Source: Azospirillum sp. TSH100 (GTDB taxonomy: Bacteria; Pseudomonadota; Alphaproteobacteria; Azospirillales; Azospirillaceae). From it: 64,000 nucleotides of DNA. Under the pieces are notes generated by a model. That model was not told the DNA's origin. It saw only the letters and a list, made by a program, of their open reading frames with translations, and searched no databases. Shown piece by piece: positions 20,412 to 29,566 of this stretch (its first letter is position 1; every line of letters starts with the position of its first letter). Location: assembly GCF_004923295.1 (NCBI RefSeq), contig NZ_CP039634.1:1950001-2014000 (forward strand), written 5' to 3'. The position numbers were made by a program, and so were the translations under genes.

Positions 20412-20430
20412 ATCCATCGCAAAGTGTTAA

Positions 20431-21942
20431 TCATCCCCGCGCGGTCGTGCGCAGGGTCTCCTCGGCGGCGCGGATCAGCGCCATCGACTTGTTGACGGTC
20501 TCCTGATACTCGGCTTCCGGGTCGCTGTCGGCGACGACGCCGCCGCCGGCCTGGACATACATCATGCCGTCCTTCAGCACCGCGGTGCGCAGCGCGATGC
20601 AGGTGTCCATGGCGCCCGACGCGCCGAAATAGCCGACGCAGCCGGCATAGACGCCGCGCCGCGCCTTCTCCAGCTCGTCGATGATCTCCATGGCGCGGAC
20701 CTTCGGCGCGCCGGACACGGTGCCGGCGGGGAAGCCGGCGACCAGCGCGTCGAGCGCGTCGAATTTCGGATCGAGCTCGCCTTCGACGTTGGAGACGATG
20801 TGCATGACGTGGCTGTACAGTTCCACGATCATCTTGGACGTCACCTTGACCGTACCGACTTTCGCCACCCGGCCGACGTCATTGCGGCCGAGGTCGAGCA
20901 ACATCAGATGCTCAGCCAATTCCTTCGGGTCGCTCAGCAGATCGGCGGCCAGCGCCTCGTCCTCCGCCGTGGTGGCGCCGCGCTTGCGGGTGCCGGCGAT
21001 GGGACGGACGGTGACCTTGCCGTCGCGCACGCGCACCAGGATTTCCGGGCTGGAGCCGACCACGGTCAACTCGCCGAAATCGCAATGGAACAGGAAGGGC
21101 GACGGATTCAGGCGGCGCAGCGTGCGGTACAGCGCCAGCGGCGACGGCTTGAAGGGGAAGCGGATGCGCTGGGACGGCACGACCTGGAAGATGTCGCCGG
21201 CCCGGATGTACTCCTTCGCCTTCTCCACCATCGCGTGATACTCCTCGCGCGTGGTGTTGGAGGTCCAGGCCAACGGCAACTCGGTTTCCGCCCGCGGCTC
21301 CCGCCGGTAGGGCAGGGGGCGTTCCAGATCGGCCAGCGCGTCGGTCAGCCGCTCCCGCGCGTCGGCATAGGCCGTGGCGGCATCCTTGCCGGCCGTCGGC
21401 CAGACCGGGGTCACCAGCGTGATCGAATCGGTATGGCTGTCGAAGATGGCGACGATGCTGGGCCGGGTCAGGATGGCGTCCGGGATGTTCAGCTCGTCCG
21501 GATTGTTGTCCGGCAGCCGCTCCATCAGGCGGACCATGTCGTAGGTCATGTAGCCGAACAGGCCGGCGGCCATCGGCGGCAGTTCTTCCGGCAGCGGGAT
21601 CCGGCTTTCGTTGATCAGCGCGCGCAGCTCTTCCAGCGGCGCCCGGTCAAGTGGTTGGAAGGCGTTGCGGTCATGCAGGGCATCGCGGTTGATCTCCGCC
21701 TTGTTGCCGCGCGACCGCCATACCACGTCCGGCTTGAAGCCGATCACCGAATAGCGGTCACGCCGCGACCCGGCCCCGCGTTCGGCCGACTCCAGCAGGA
21801 AGCCGAAGGGACGGCCGTCCGCCAGCTTCATATAGGCGGAGACCGGCGTCTCCAGATCGCTGACCAGCGTGGTCCACACCACCTGCGGCCGACCTGCGGC
21901 GTAAGCGGCATCAAAGGTGGTGATATCGGGCTGGACCTTCAC
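20431..21942 (-). CDS. trpE: Anthranilate synthase component I
   Basis: A 503-residue TrpE that converts chorismate and ammonia (from TrpG) to anthranilate, the first step of tryptophan synthesis. The LLES feedback element at residues 49-52 indicates tryptophan inhibition. The chorismate-binding C-terminal half contains PIAGTRKRG, LLDLGRNDVGRV, FPAGTVSGAPKVRAMEII and QAGGGVVADSDPE. It is a stand-alone component I without a fused glutamine amidotransferase. trpG is not in the window and presumably lies elsewhere. It follows the PpiD-like gene by 41 nt on the same strand. No leader peptide is visible in that short gap, so attenuation, if any, would lie further upstream. Confidence 0.97.
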   Translation of the reverse strand: MKVQPDITTFDAAYAAGRPQVVWTTLVSDLETPVSAYMKLADGRPFGFLLESAERGAGSRRDRYSVIGFKPDVVWRSRGNKAEINRDALHDRNAFQPLDRAPLEELRALINESRIPLPEELPPMAAGLFGYMTYDMVRLMERLPDNNPDELNIPDAILTRPSIVAIFDSHTDSITLVTPVWPTAGKDAATAYADARERLTDALADLERPLPYRREPRAETELPLAWTSNTTREEYHAMVEKAKEYIRAGDIFQVVPSQRIRFPFKPSPLALYRTLRRLNPSPFLFHCDFGELTVVGSSPEILVRVRDGKVTVRPIAGTRKRGATTAEDEALAADLLSDPKELAEHLMLLDLGRNDVGRVAKVGTVKVTSKMIVELYSHVMHIVSNVEGELDPKFDALDALVAGFPAGTVSGAPKVRAMEIIDELEKARRGVYAGCVGYFGASGAMDTCIALRTAVLKDGMMYVQAGGGVVADSDPEAEYQETVNKSMALIRAAEETLRTTARG

Positions 21943-21983
21943 GGCACGAGACCTCTTGCGTTGCTGTCGGCTGAGCCGGAGCC

Positions 21984-23864
21984 TCAGTTGCTGGCGAAGA
22001 ATTGGTCGATGCGCTGGCGATGGATGCGGACCGGGTACTTGTCGCGCAGCGCATTGGTGAATTCGGCCACCAGATCATTCTGCATCCCCTGTTCGACCGC
22101 AGCGCGGACCGGGGCCAGATCGGCGTCGGCCGCCTTCGGATCGGCAGGGATGATCTCCTTCAGCCGGGTGACGACCTGAGCGTCGGCGGTGTTGCCGGTG
22201 ACGACCTCATTCGGCTTGGCGGCGAACAGCTTGGCGACCATCTCCGCCGGCAGGCCCTGAACCGACTGGGCATCGCGGGTGAAAGGGCTGGTCATGGCGA
22301 AGCTGGCGCCGGCCTGGGTGGCGACATCCTGGGCGGCGGCCTCGGCACCCTGCTTCAGGCGGGCCGCGATCTCCTCCGCCTTCTTGGCGGCCCGCTCGGC
22401 CCGCTGCTCCTGCTGCCAGTCGGCGATGACCTGATCGCGCACATCGGCCAGGGGGCGGACGGCGGCGGGAATCACGCTGTCGACGCGGACGGCGGCAAAA
22501 TTGCTGCCTTCGCCTTCGGTCAGGTTGGAGGTGGCGCCGGTCTTCAGCTGGAAGGCGTTGGGGAGCAACGCCTTCAGGCCGGGCAGGTCGGGAGCGGCGT
22601 CCTTGCCGTCGGGAGCCTTGCCGGTGCTGTCGATGGCGGCAACCTTGCTCAGCACCAGACCCTGAGCCTGGGCGACCTCGTCCAGCGACGCGCCGCTGGC
22701 CAGCTGGTCTTCGACACGGTTGGCGATGGAGAAGACGGAGTCGAGCGCCTGTTCCTTCTTCAACTCGGCAGCCAACTGGTCTTTCACATCCTCGAAAGTC
22801 CGGGTGGAGGCCGGGGTGATGCCGGTGACGGCCATGACGTGCCAGCCGAGCGCGCTCTTGATCGGGTCGGAGGTCTTTCCAGCCTCCAACGCGAAGGCGG
22901 CGTCGCCGATCTCCGGCAGATCGGACTTGGCGATGTTGTCCAGGGTGACCGGCTCGACACCGGCATCCTTGGCGGCTTCGGCCAGACCCTTGGTCTTTGC
23001 CGCCTCGGCGATCTGCTTGGCCTTCGCCTCGTCGTCGATCACCACCATCTGGACGTTGCGCTTTTCCGGAGCGCCGAACTCGTTCGCGCGTTCCTCATAG
23101 GCCTTGCGCAGTTGGGCATCGTCGATCTTGATGTCCTTGGCCAGCACGTCGGGCGACAGGCGGGCGACCGTCAGGGCGCGGTATTCGGGGGCGGTGAAGC
23201 GGACCTGATGGTCCTCATAGGCCTGCTTGATCGTCGCGTCGTCCGGCACGCCGACATCGCCGATCGAGGCGTTGGGCAGCGTCACCACCTCGGCGACACG
23301 CTTTTCGCCGCGGTAGCGATAGAGATCCTGCACCAGCGGCTGCGGCGGGGTCAGACCGGCGGACACCGCACCAGCGACCAGCTGCCGCGCCGTTTCGCGC
23401 TGGACCATCGCGACATAGCCATCTTCGGTCAGCTGGTTGTTGCGCAGCACCGACCGGAAGATGTTCGGGTCGAACTGGCCCTGCTGGTTGCGGAAGGCGG
23501 GTTCGTCGGCGATGCGCATGCGGACAACCTCCGGCCCGACGGCGATTCCCATGTCGGAGGCGGCGAGGTCGAACAGGGTGCGCTGGATCAGTGATTGCAG
23601 CGACTGTTCCAGAAGACCGAAACGCTTGGCCTGTTCGGCGGTCAGGTTGCCGCCCAGCATCGGGCGCAGCCGTTCCATCTGCCGGCGGAATTCCTGGTCC
23701 AGCGCCTGCTGCCCGATCTCCACCTTGCCGACTTCGGCGACGGTGGTGGGGGTGGTGGAGCGGAACACGTCGCCGATCCCCCAGATGCCGAAGCTGAGGA
23801 TCAACAGCACGAACAGGATCTTGACGACCCAGGAGCCGGCGAAATTGCGGATGAACTGGAGCAT
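21984..23864 (-). CDS. PpiD-like membrane-anchored peptidyl-prolyl isomerase
   Basis: The 626-residue protein has one N-terminal signal anchor (WVVKILFVLLILSFGIWGIGDVF) and a long periplasmic part. Order: SurA/PpiD-type chaperone helices (about 35-160), a parvulin-like region (about 230-370; PEIGDAAFALEAGKTSDPIKSALGWHV is typical), and a second helical/parvulin-like C-terminal region. It likely assists folding of outer-membrane and periplasmic proteins. The ATG at 23864 starts the conserved MLQFIRNFAGSW sequence; an ATG at 23999 adds non-conserved residues. In many alphaproteobacteria this gene directly precedes trpE, as here. Confidence 0.92.
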   Translation of the reverse strand: MLQFIRNFAGSWVVKILFVLLILSFGIWGIGDVFRSTTPTTVAEVGKVEIGQQALDQEFRRQMERLRPMLGGNLTAEQAKRFGLLEQSLQSLIQRTLFDLAASDMGIAVGPEVVRMRIADEPAFRNQQGQFDPNIFRSVLRNNQLTEDGYVAMVQRETARQLVAGAVSAGLTPPQPLVQDLYRYRGEKRVAEVVTLPNASIGDVGVPDDATIKQAYEDHQVRFTAPEYRALTVARLSPDVLAKDIKIDDAQLRKAYEERANEFGAPEKRNVQMVVIDDEAKAKQIAEAAKTKGLAEAAKDAGVEPVTLDNIAKSDLPEIGDAAFALEAGKTSDPIKSALGWHVMAVTGITPASTRTFEDVKDQLAAELKKEQALDSVFSIANRVEDQLASGASLDEVAQAQGLVLSKVAAIDSTGKAPDGKDAAPDLPGLKALLPNAFQLKTGATSNLTEGEGSNFAAVRVDSVIPAAVRPLADVRDQVIADWQQEQRAERAAKKAEEIAARLKQGAEAAAQDVATQAGASFAMTSPFTRDAQSVQGLPAEMVAKLFAAKPNEVVTGNTADAQVVTRLKEIIPADPKAADADLAPVRAAVEQGMQNDLVAEFTNALRDKYPVRIHRQRIDQFFASN

Positions 23865-24002
23865 GGGACCCGAATCTAAGCGCGTCGTTCGGCCATCCGG
23901 CCGGGGCGGCGCATCATAGATAGGGGATGGTGGGGCGGCAACAGCCCATTTCCGGATCGGCGATCTCCGTGAGTGCCCGGCTTGCGGGTGGCCGTCCAAA
24001 CG

Positions 24003-24039
24003 AAAGCCCCGGCCCCGCGTGCGAATGCGGAGCCGGGGC
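24003..24039 (-). terminator. Intrinsic terminator of the CsbD gene
   Basis: Stem GCCCCGGC (24006-24013) with GCCGGGGC (24032-24039); on the minus strand the stem is followed by TTTCGTTT. It lies 58 nt downstream of the CsbD stop. Confidence 0.65.
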
Positions 24040-24096
24040 GTCCGATGCTCACGTCAACTCAGCGACGCCTTGCGGGCGCCGGGATCACGTCACCGA

Positions 24097-24276
24097 TCAC
24101 TTCAGCGCGTCGCGCACCGAGTCCTTGGCGCCGCCGATGGTGTTCTGCACCTTGCCGGCGGCCTTTTCGCCGCGGCCTTCGGCCTCGGTCTTGGTGTCGC
24201 CGGTCAGCTTGCCGGCGGCTTCCTTAATGGAGCCCTTGATGGAGCGGGCAGCGCCCTCGATCCGGTCCTTGTCCAT
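24097..24276 (-). CDS. CsbD-like stress protein
   Basis: A 59-residue hydrophilic protein of the CsbD family: MDKDRIEGAARSIKGSIKEA followed by the repeated AAGKLTGD/AAGKVQNT pattern. Members are abundant under general stress or stationary phase; the molecular function is unknown. GAGG lies 8 nt upstream of the ATG. Its upstream region has a TATAAT-like hexamer between two copies of an 11-nt direct repeat. An intrinsic terminator follows the gene, so it is probably a single-gene transcript. Confidence 0.9.
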   Translation of the reverse strand: MDKDRIEGAARSIKGSIKEAAGKLTGDTKTEAEGRGEKAAGKVQNTIGGAKDSVRDALK

Positions 24277-24322
24277 GGTGGCAACCTCTTGTGTGTTGGT
24301 TATGCCGGGACAACAGGACGGA

Positions 24323-24366
24323 AGACGAAAGGGTCCATTAAAAATTATACACCAAAGACGAAAGGG
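24323..24366. repeat. 11-nt direct repeat in the CsbD promoter region
   Basis: AGACGAAAGGG occurs at 24323-24333 and 24356-24366 (33-nt period, three helical turns). On the minus strand the copies flank a TATAAT sequence about 70 nt before the CsbD start codon. Possible paired operator. Confidence 0.55.
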
Positions 24367-24378
24367 CCGCTGTCTGGC

Positions 24379-24732
24379 TCAAGCCCGGCGCGGTCCGTCG
24401 ATTCCACGGTTGGACGAGCGGGCGGGTGCGCCACCGCCGGTTCCGGTGTTCGGACTCGTCGGCCCTGCGCTGCGGCGGCGCAGGGCAGCCAGTTCCAGGG
24501 CGTGGTGGGTGATCTGGCTGCGGAAGTCATGGTCGACACGGCTGAACGCGCTGTAGGCCAGCCTCACCGCAGACGGGGACCGGTTGCGCAACGCCTCGTT
24601 CAGGGCATCGCGCAGGGTGCGCAGTTCCAGGATTCCGGGAACGAAAGCCATTTCGACCGCTTCCGCCAGAATCTCGACGGAACACAGTGTGGCTTCATCA
24701 TCGAGCATCAGGCCCAATCCGCATACTCTCAA
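24379..24732 (-). CDS. Small protein of unknown function
   Basis: A 117-residue protein (or 109 from an ATG at 24708). The first two thirds are predicted helical (VEILAEAVEMAFVPGILELRTLRDALNEAL), and the last 30 residues are a Gly/Pro/Arg-rich tail likely to be disordered. It starts 7 nt after the stop of the upstream small gene, so the two are probably cotranscribed. I recognise no domain and propose no function. Confidence 0.55.
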   Translation of the reverse strand: MRVCGLGLMLDDEATLCSVEILAEAVEMAFVPGILELRTLRDALNEALRNRSPSAVRLAYSAFSRVDHDFRSQITHHALELAALRRRSAGPTSPNTGTGGGAPARSSNRGIDGPRRA

Positions 24733-24739
24733 GCCGTGA

Positions 24740-24955
24740 TCAGGAACCGAGCAGATCCACCACCGCCGTCAGGCAACGGGTCCGGGACAGGCAATCCTCG
24801 CAGCAACCGGTCATCGGACGGGGATCCGGGCAGTGCTGGTTCCGCAACGCCTCCAGTCCCTGGAACAGGATGTGCTTCTTCGCGTCCGAAATCACGTCGG
24901 TGGCCCGGATCGTTTCGATGGCATCCCGCATAGGGTTGGTCGCGTCAATGAACAT
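24740..24955 (-). CDS. Cysteine-rich small protein of unknown function
   Basis: A 71-residue protein with a helical N-terminal half. The C-terminal half contains five cysteines in 20 residues (pattern C-x8-CC-x2-C-x5-C) that could bind a metal or an iron-sulfur cluster. GGGAGG lies 9 nt before the ATG at 24955, a strong ribosome site that supports a real gene. It is the first gene of a likely two-gene unit. No family is recognised. Confidence 0.65.
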   Translation of the reverse strand: MFIDATNPMRDAIETIRATDVISDAKKHILFQGLEALRNQHCPDPRPMTGCCEDCLSRTRCLTAVVDLLGS

Positions 24956-25141
24956 CGCAGTATGCCTCCCTCAGGGGCGAATTTATGCCGCACCCCTATC
25001 CAAGTCCATGAACGCACTGAAATATTAGGGCGCCAAATTGAAACGAGCTGTGGCGCGTTTCAGCGGTGCGCAACGCATTGACGCCTGAAGATGCGGCCGG
25101 CAGCATCCTGTCGCGAATGACCGGCACGAAACGGAGCGACG

Positions 25142-25483
25142 ATGGAGCGGGCGCTGGGTGCGACGCTGGTGGTATATGGTGCTGCGGCGCTGGCTGAGAT
25201 CGCCGGGTGCTTCGCCTTCTGGGCATGGATCAGGCTGGGGCGGAGCGCGTGGTGGGTCCTTCCGGGCTTGGGCAGCCTATGCCTGTTCGCCTGGCTGCTG
25301 ACGCGGGCCGACGCGGAATTCGCCGGGCGGGCCTATGCCGCTTACGGCGGAATCTATATCGCGGCGTCGCTGTTGTGGCTCTGGCTGGTGGAAGGGGCGC
25401 GGCCCGATCGCTGGGATGCGGTCGGTGCACTGATCTGTCTGGCCGGTGCGGCGCTTATTCTTGCCGGCCCGCGCGGGGGCTGA
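25142..25483 (+). CDS. ynfA: YnfA family (UPF0060) membrane protein
   Basis: A 113-residue protein with four transmembrane helices, matching the YnfA/UPF0060 family. Visible family blocks are [38 protein letters not shown] and [20 protein letters not shown]. The family is distantly related in topology to SMR transporters; efflux activity has been reported for some members but the physiological substrate is unclear. Its 3' end overlaps the end of the opposite-strand small gene by 29 nt. Confidence 0.93.
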   Translation: MERALGATLVVYGAAALAEIAGCFAFWAWIRLGRSAWWVLPGLGSLCLFAWLLTRADAEFAGRAYAAYGGIYIAASLLWLWLVEGARPDRWDAVGALICLAGAALILAGPRGG

Positions 25484-25700
25484 GCACGGACGACACCGGC
25501 CGGTTGACCGAATGCCGCAGGGCGGGGCCGTTCACCAGCACCAGCCTGCCGCCATCCACCCGCAGATAGGCACCGACGCGCACCCGGCGGCGGAGAATGT
25601 CGTCGTTCAGCATGATCTGCGCATCGGCCAGGGACAGCGGGGTGCCCTGGTAGTACGCACGGCCGTCGGCGTGTCGGATCTGGCTGAATGCGTTGGTCAT
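25455..25700 (-). CDS. Small protein of unknown function
   Basis: An 81-residue protein starting [13 protein letters not shown]. The central segment [20 protein letters not shown] followed by [20 protein letters not shown] suggests a small alpha/beta fold. GGGAGC lies about 8 nt before the ATG at 25700; the longer start at 25772 is not supported. Its 3' end overlaps ynfA on the opposite strand. No family is recognised. Confidence 0.6.
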   Translation of the reverse strand: MTNAFSQIRHADGRAYYQGTPLSLADAQIMLNDDILRRRVRVGAYLRVDGGRLVLVNGPALRHSVNRPVSSVLSPRAGRQE

Positions 25701-26293
25701 GTCGGAATGCTCCCAATCGTTTCTTCTCGAACCGCGGACCGCTGGCGGACCCGGCGCGACGGTGCCGACCAACCGGCTGTCGGCTGTCGCGGCCGTTGTC
25801 GGGAAAACGCCTGGGGACTTCGGTTTATTCCTCCGTCAGGCGCAAAGAAGCAGGGCGTGCGATAAATCGCGGCTGCTTCCGGTTCATGGGGCTCATTTCA
25901 CAGCCGTTGGCGAATAACCTGGAGCGGATACCGCCGCAGGTCCAGAAGGAGAAGGCGATGCCCTTGAATTGTCGCAGGCCGCACGCGCAAAAGCTGTGGT
26001 CGTGCGGCGCGGCATGGCTCTTTGTTCCAAAACCGCAGCTCGCATTGAACCATATCAATCGTGCACCGGACTCCAGCCGTTAGAGTGCGAAAGCATCACG
26101 GTGCGGCGGCTGCGGAAATGTCTGGCATCCACGCTTCCGCTTGGCGTTGGAAAAGATACCGGACGGGGTCATAATACCACCATCGGGTATCCGATTCAGC
26201 CGCCAGGACATCCTGCGGTGCAGCATCAGGCCAGCCTTCCCGGCCGGACAGAGAAAAGCGGATCGTTTCGTGGACCTACAACCGGCGGATCAG
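25701..26293. other. 593-nt region with at most one small gene
   Basis: Apart from a possible 41-codon gene (25958-26083), I see no coding region, hairpin or recognised RNA. It presumably contains the divergent promoters of the minus-strand small gene and the PAS-GGDEF-EAL gene. Confidence 0.4.
25958..26083 (+). CDS. Possible 41-residue protein
   Basis: A short frame with three cysteines and a basic N-terminus (MPLNCRRPHAQKLWSCGAAW). The main support is the strong ribosome site AAGGAGAAGG immediately upstream (ATG at 25958). Amino-acid composition alone does not distinguish it from chance, so this is tentative. Confidence 0.3.
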   Translation: MPLNCRRPHAQKLWSCGAAWLFVPKPQLALNHINRAPDSSR

Positions 26294-28444
26294 ATGAACG
26301 GTTCCGAGTGCAGCGGTTCCAGTGTGGCGGAAGCCGCCGGAATGTCGCGCGATCCGGCCTTTCTGGCCTCGCTGGCCGCCAGCCTGCTCGACGATGGCGG
26401 TATGGCTCTCGTTTACCTCGACCGCGACTGCGTCTGCCGGCATGCCGATCCGCATTTCGCGGCGGCGCTCGACCGGTCGCCGGACGACCTGATCGGCCGT
26501 CCGCTGGCCGCGGTCGATCACCCGGTCACCACGGCGCTGGGAGCCGCCATAGCGGCCATCGGCGAGTCATCGTCCCACGGCTCCGCCCCGGTCGACTGCC
26601 CGACGGTCGGCTGCGACGGCCGTCGTTCGATTCTGAGCGGCAGCGTGATCGCCCACCGCGACAGCGCCGGGGCCACGCTCGGCTATCTCGGCACCTTTCA
26701 CCAGACCGGTGATCCCGACCGCATCGCGGAGTTCGTGACCTGCCGTGACACCTTCGTCGCCACCCTGCTGGATGCGGCGGTCGACGGCATCATCGTGTCC
26801 GACCGCAGCGGCATCATCCGCTCCATCAACCGTTCCTGCTGTCGTCTGTTCGGTTATGAAGACAGCGAACTGATCGGCCGGAACATGGCCGTCCTGATGC
26901 CGCCGCCCTTCTCGCGCGATCACAACCGCTACATCGACACCTATATGCGGACGGACCGGGCCAAGATCATCGGTATCGGCCGCGACACGCTAGGCCAGCG
27001 CAAGGATGGCACGGTGTTTCCCATCCATCTCAGCGTCGGCGAAGCGCGGCTGGGAGACGAGGTCACCTTCGTCGGCATCATCCGTGATATTTCCGAACGT
27101 CTGGCGGCGGAGCAGCGCGCCTCCTATCTCGCGCGGCACGATCCGCTGACCGGGGTGCTGACCCGCACCGCCTTCCTGGAGGAATGCGAGGCCCTGTTCG
27201 CCGGCCACCGCGCCGACAAGGCGGGCGACGTGGCGACTGGCGGGTTGTTCGCGCTGTTCTCGCTGGACGTTGACCAGTTCAGCGACGTGAACGAAGCCTT
27301 CGGCTTCCATGTCGGCGACGCGGCGTTGAAGGCGATGGTCAGCCGGGTGACCGAGGTGCTGCCGCCGAACACCATCATCTGCCGCATCGCCGCCGACGAG
27401 TTCGCGGCGCTGTCACGGGTGAGCGACGGCGAACATGCCCGTACGCTGGCCGGCGTGCTGCACGACCGGCTGACGGCGTCGATCTACGCCGACCGACATT
27501 GGGTGCGGCTGCGGCTGTCGATCGGCGCCGCGGTGCAGGATGAGACGGTCAGCACGCTGGAGGATCTGAACGCCAAGGCCAAGCTGGCCTTGCAGGCTGT
27601 GCAGCACAATGGCGGCAACGCCGTCTGTTTCTACACACCGGAGATGGCGGCGGCGGCGACGCGGCGGATGATGCTGACCTTGCATCTGACCCACGCCATC
27701 GAGCGCAACGAACTGCGCCTCGTCTACCAGCCCATCGTCGACAGGGCCGGCCGGGTCCGTTCGGCGGAGGCGCTGCTGCGCTGGGACCATCACGCGCTGG
27801 GGCCGGTGTCGCCCGGGGAGTTCATCCCGGTCGCCGAGGAAAGCGGCCTGATCGTGCCGATCACCGACTGGGTGCTGTCCACCGCCATCGCCCAGATGTC
27901 GGCGTGGGAGGCGGAGGGCGTGCTGCCCGACCGCGTCTTCCTCAACATCTCCGGCCAGCAGTTCCTGCGCGGCAACCTGACCGTCCGGCTGGAGGAACTG
28001 CTGAGCGAGCATCCGTCGCTGCGCAGGCACCTGGGGCTGGAGATCACCGAACAGGCGGCGGTGCGCGACCTGAAGGTGGCGGTGCGGACGCTGGGCGAAC
28101 TGGCCGAACTGGGCATCCAGGCCGCCATCGACGATTTCGGCTCCGGCTATTCCTCGCTCAGTTATGTGCAGCAGTTGCCGGTGGCGAAGCTGAAGATCGA
28201 CCGTGCCTTCGTCATCGACGTGCCGGAGAACCCCAAGAGCAACGCATTGGTCCGTGCCGCAGTCGGCATGGCGCACGGTCTTGGCCTGACCACCGTGGCG
28301 GAAGGGGTGGAGACGGCGGAACAGCGCGATTTCCTGGTGTCGGTCGGCTGCGACATGATGCAGGGCTATCTGTTCGGCCGCCCGATGGTGCCCGAGTCGC
28401 TGGCCGACATGGTGCGTGCGCAGGCCGACCCGATCGCCGAATGA
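26294..28444 (+). CDS. PAS-PAS-GGDEF-EAL protein, likely c-di-GMP phosphodiesterase
   Basis: A 716-residue cytoplasmic signalling protein. The first sensor, about residues 30-140, is a divergent PAS; the second, about 150-280, is a canonical PAS (LDAAVDGIIVSDRSGIIRSIN...IGIGRDTLGQRKDG). Next are a GGDEF domain and an EAL domain. The GGDEF signature is AADEF (366-370), so cyclase activity is doubtful. The EAL domain looks intact: EAL at 492-494, then a conserved NISGQQF, ITEQAAV and DDFGSGYSSL. Net c-di-GMP hydrolysis is inferred, with the GGDEF perhaps binding GTP. The start is uncertain (26294 or 26342). It stands alone, followed by the iron importer genes after 97 nt. Confidence 0.88.
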   Translation: MNGSECSGSSVAEAAGMSRDPAFLASLAASLLDDGGMALVYLDRDCVCRHADPHFAAALDRSPDDLIGRPLAAVDHPVTTALGAAIAAIGESSSHGSAPVDCPTVGCDGRRSILSGSVIAHRDSAGATLGYLGTFHQTGDPDRIAEFVTCRDTFVATLLDAAVDGIIVSDRSGIIRSINRSCCRLFGYEDSELIGRNMAVLMPPPFSRDHNRYIDTYMRTDRAKIIGIGRDTLGQRKDGTVFPIHLSVGEARLGDEVTFVGIIRDISERLAAEQRASYLARHDPLTGVLTRTAFLEECEALFAGHRADKAGDVATGGLFALFSLDVDQFSDVNEAFGFHVGDAALKAMVSRVTEVLPPNTIICRIAADEFAALSRVSDGEHARTLAGVLHDRLTASIYADRHWVRLRLSIGAAVQDETVSTLEDLNAKAKLALQAVQHNGGNAVCFYTPEMAAAATRRMMLTLHLTHAIERNELRLVYQPIVDRAGRVRSAEALLRWDHHALGPVSPGEFIPVAEESGLIVPITDWVLSTAIAQMSAWEAEGVLPDRVFLNISGQQFLRGNLTVRLEELLSEHPSLRRHLGLEITEQAAVRDLKVAVRTLGELAELGIQAAIDDFGSGYSSLSYVQQLPVAKLKIDRAFVIDVPENPKSNALVRAAVGMAHGLGLTTVAEGVETAEQRDFLVSVGCDMMQGYLFGRPMVPESLADMVRAQADPIAE

Positions 28445-28541
28445 TCCCATTAACCAGGGCGAATCCCGTCTCGACAGCACCGGCTGCAACTGATATCCAT
28501 TCTCACGGATTTGAGAGACATTCGCAGTCCGGGAGTGATGG

Positions 28542-29564
28542 ATGTTCATCGACAAGATCACTGGAGTTGCTTTTGCCGTCGGCGCCTTGACCGCCTTTTC
28601 GGTTCAGGCACAGGAAGTCAATGTATACAACTCGCGGCATTACAATACCGACCGCGCGATCTATGAAACCTTCACGAAATCGACCGGAATCAAGATCAAT
28701 ATCATTGAAGGCAATCACGATGAACTGATCCAGCGCATGAAGTCTGAGGGTGCCAGCAGCCCGGCCGACCTGTTCATCACCGTTGATGCCGGCCGTCTGG
28801 CCGCCGCCGCGCAGGAAGGGCTGCTTGCTCCGGTCAGCTCGCCGCAGCTGGATGCGGTGAAGGTTCCGGCCAACCTGCGCGACCCGAACGGCGCCTGGTG
28901 GGGTCTGTCGAGCCGCGCCCGCGTAATCGTCTACGCCCGTGACCGGGTAAAGCCGGAGCAGATCAAGGATTACGAGGATCTCGCCAAGCCGGAGTGGAAG
29001 CACCGTGTTCTGACCCGCAGCGGCACCCATCCCTACAGCCTTGCCCTGACCGCCTCGATGATCGAAGCGCTGGGCGAGGAGAAGACGGAGGAATGGGTGA
29101 AGGGGCTGGTCGCCAACCTCGCCCGTCCGCCGCAGGGCGGCGACACCGACCAGATCAAGGCGGTCGCGGTGGGGGAGGGTGATGTCGCCATCGCCAACAC
29201 CTATTATGTCGGCAAGATGATCACCTCGGCAAAGCAGGAGGACCGCGAGGTCGCGTCCAAGGTCGGCGTGATCTTCCCCAACCAGGGCAACCGCGGCACC
29301 CATGTGAACCTCAGCGGCGCCGGAGTGGTGAAAACCTCCAAGAATCAGGAGAACGCCCGCAAGCTGCTGGAATATCTGCTGAGCCCGGAGGCCCAGCGGC
29401 AGTTTGCCGACGGCAACATGGAATATCCGGTCAACCCTGCGGTCCAGCCGCATCCGGAGCTGGTGAAACTGGGCAGTTTCAAGGCGGCCGAGGTGAACGC
29501 CGCCTCCTTCGCCGCCCACACGCCGCAGGCGTTGCGCATGATGGATCGTGCCGGCTGGAAGTAA
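28542..29564 (+). CDS. Fe3+ ABC transporter substrate-binding protein
   Basis: A 340-residue periplasmic binding protein of the FbpA/FutA ferric-iron group, with signal peptide ending SVQAQ. The start of the mature protein, VNVYNSRHYNTDRAIY, is typical of FutA-like proteins, whose Tyr and His in this stretch bind iron. The paired iron-binding tyrosines lie at 221-222 in IANTYYVGKM. Composition shifts to slightly more A/T at the 5' end. The ATPase gene follows after 2 nt; no permease gene follows, but a matching one lies at 36492-38165 on the other strand. Confidence 0.93.
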   Translation: MFIDKITGVAFAVGALTAFSVQAQEVNVYNSRHYNTDRAIYETFTKSTGIKINIIEGNHDELIQRMKSEGASSPADLFITVDAGRLAAAAQEGLLAPVSSPQLDAVKVPANLRDPNGAWWGLSSRARVIVYARDRVKPEQIKDYEDLAKPEWKHRVLTRSGTHPYSLALTASMIEALGEEKTEEWVKGLVANLARPPQGGDTDQIKAVAVGEGDVAIANTYYVGKMITSAKQEDREVASKVGVIFPNQGNRGTHVNLSGAGVVKTSKNQENARKLLEYLLSPEAQRQFADGNMEYPVNPAVQPHPELVKLGSFKAAEVNAASFAAHTPQALRMMDRAGWK

Positions 29565-29566
29565 CG

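Noticed and set aside
28440..28541. Fur or Irr box upstream of the iron-binding protein gene
   Set aside because: An A/T-rich segment and a TCTCA/TGAGA inverted pair are present, but they do not fit the Fur or Irr consensus well enough to call.
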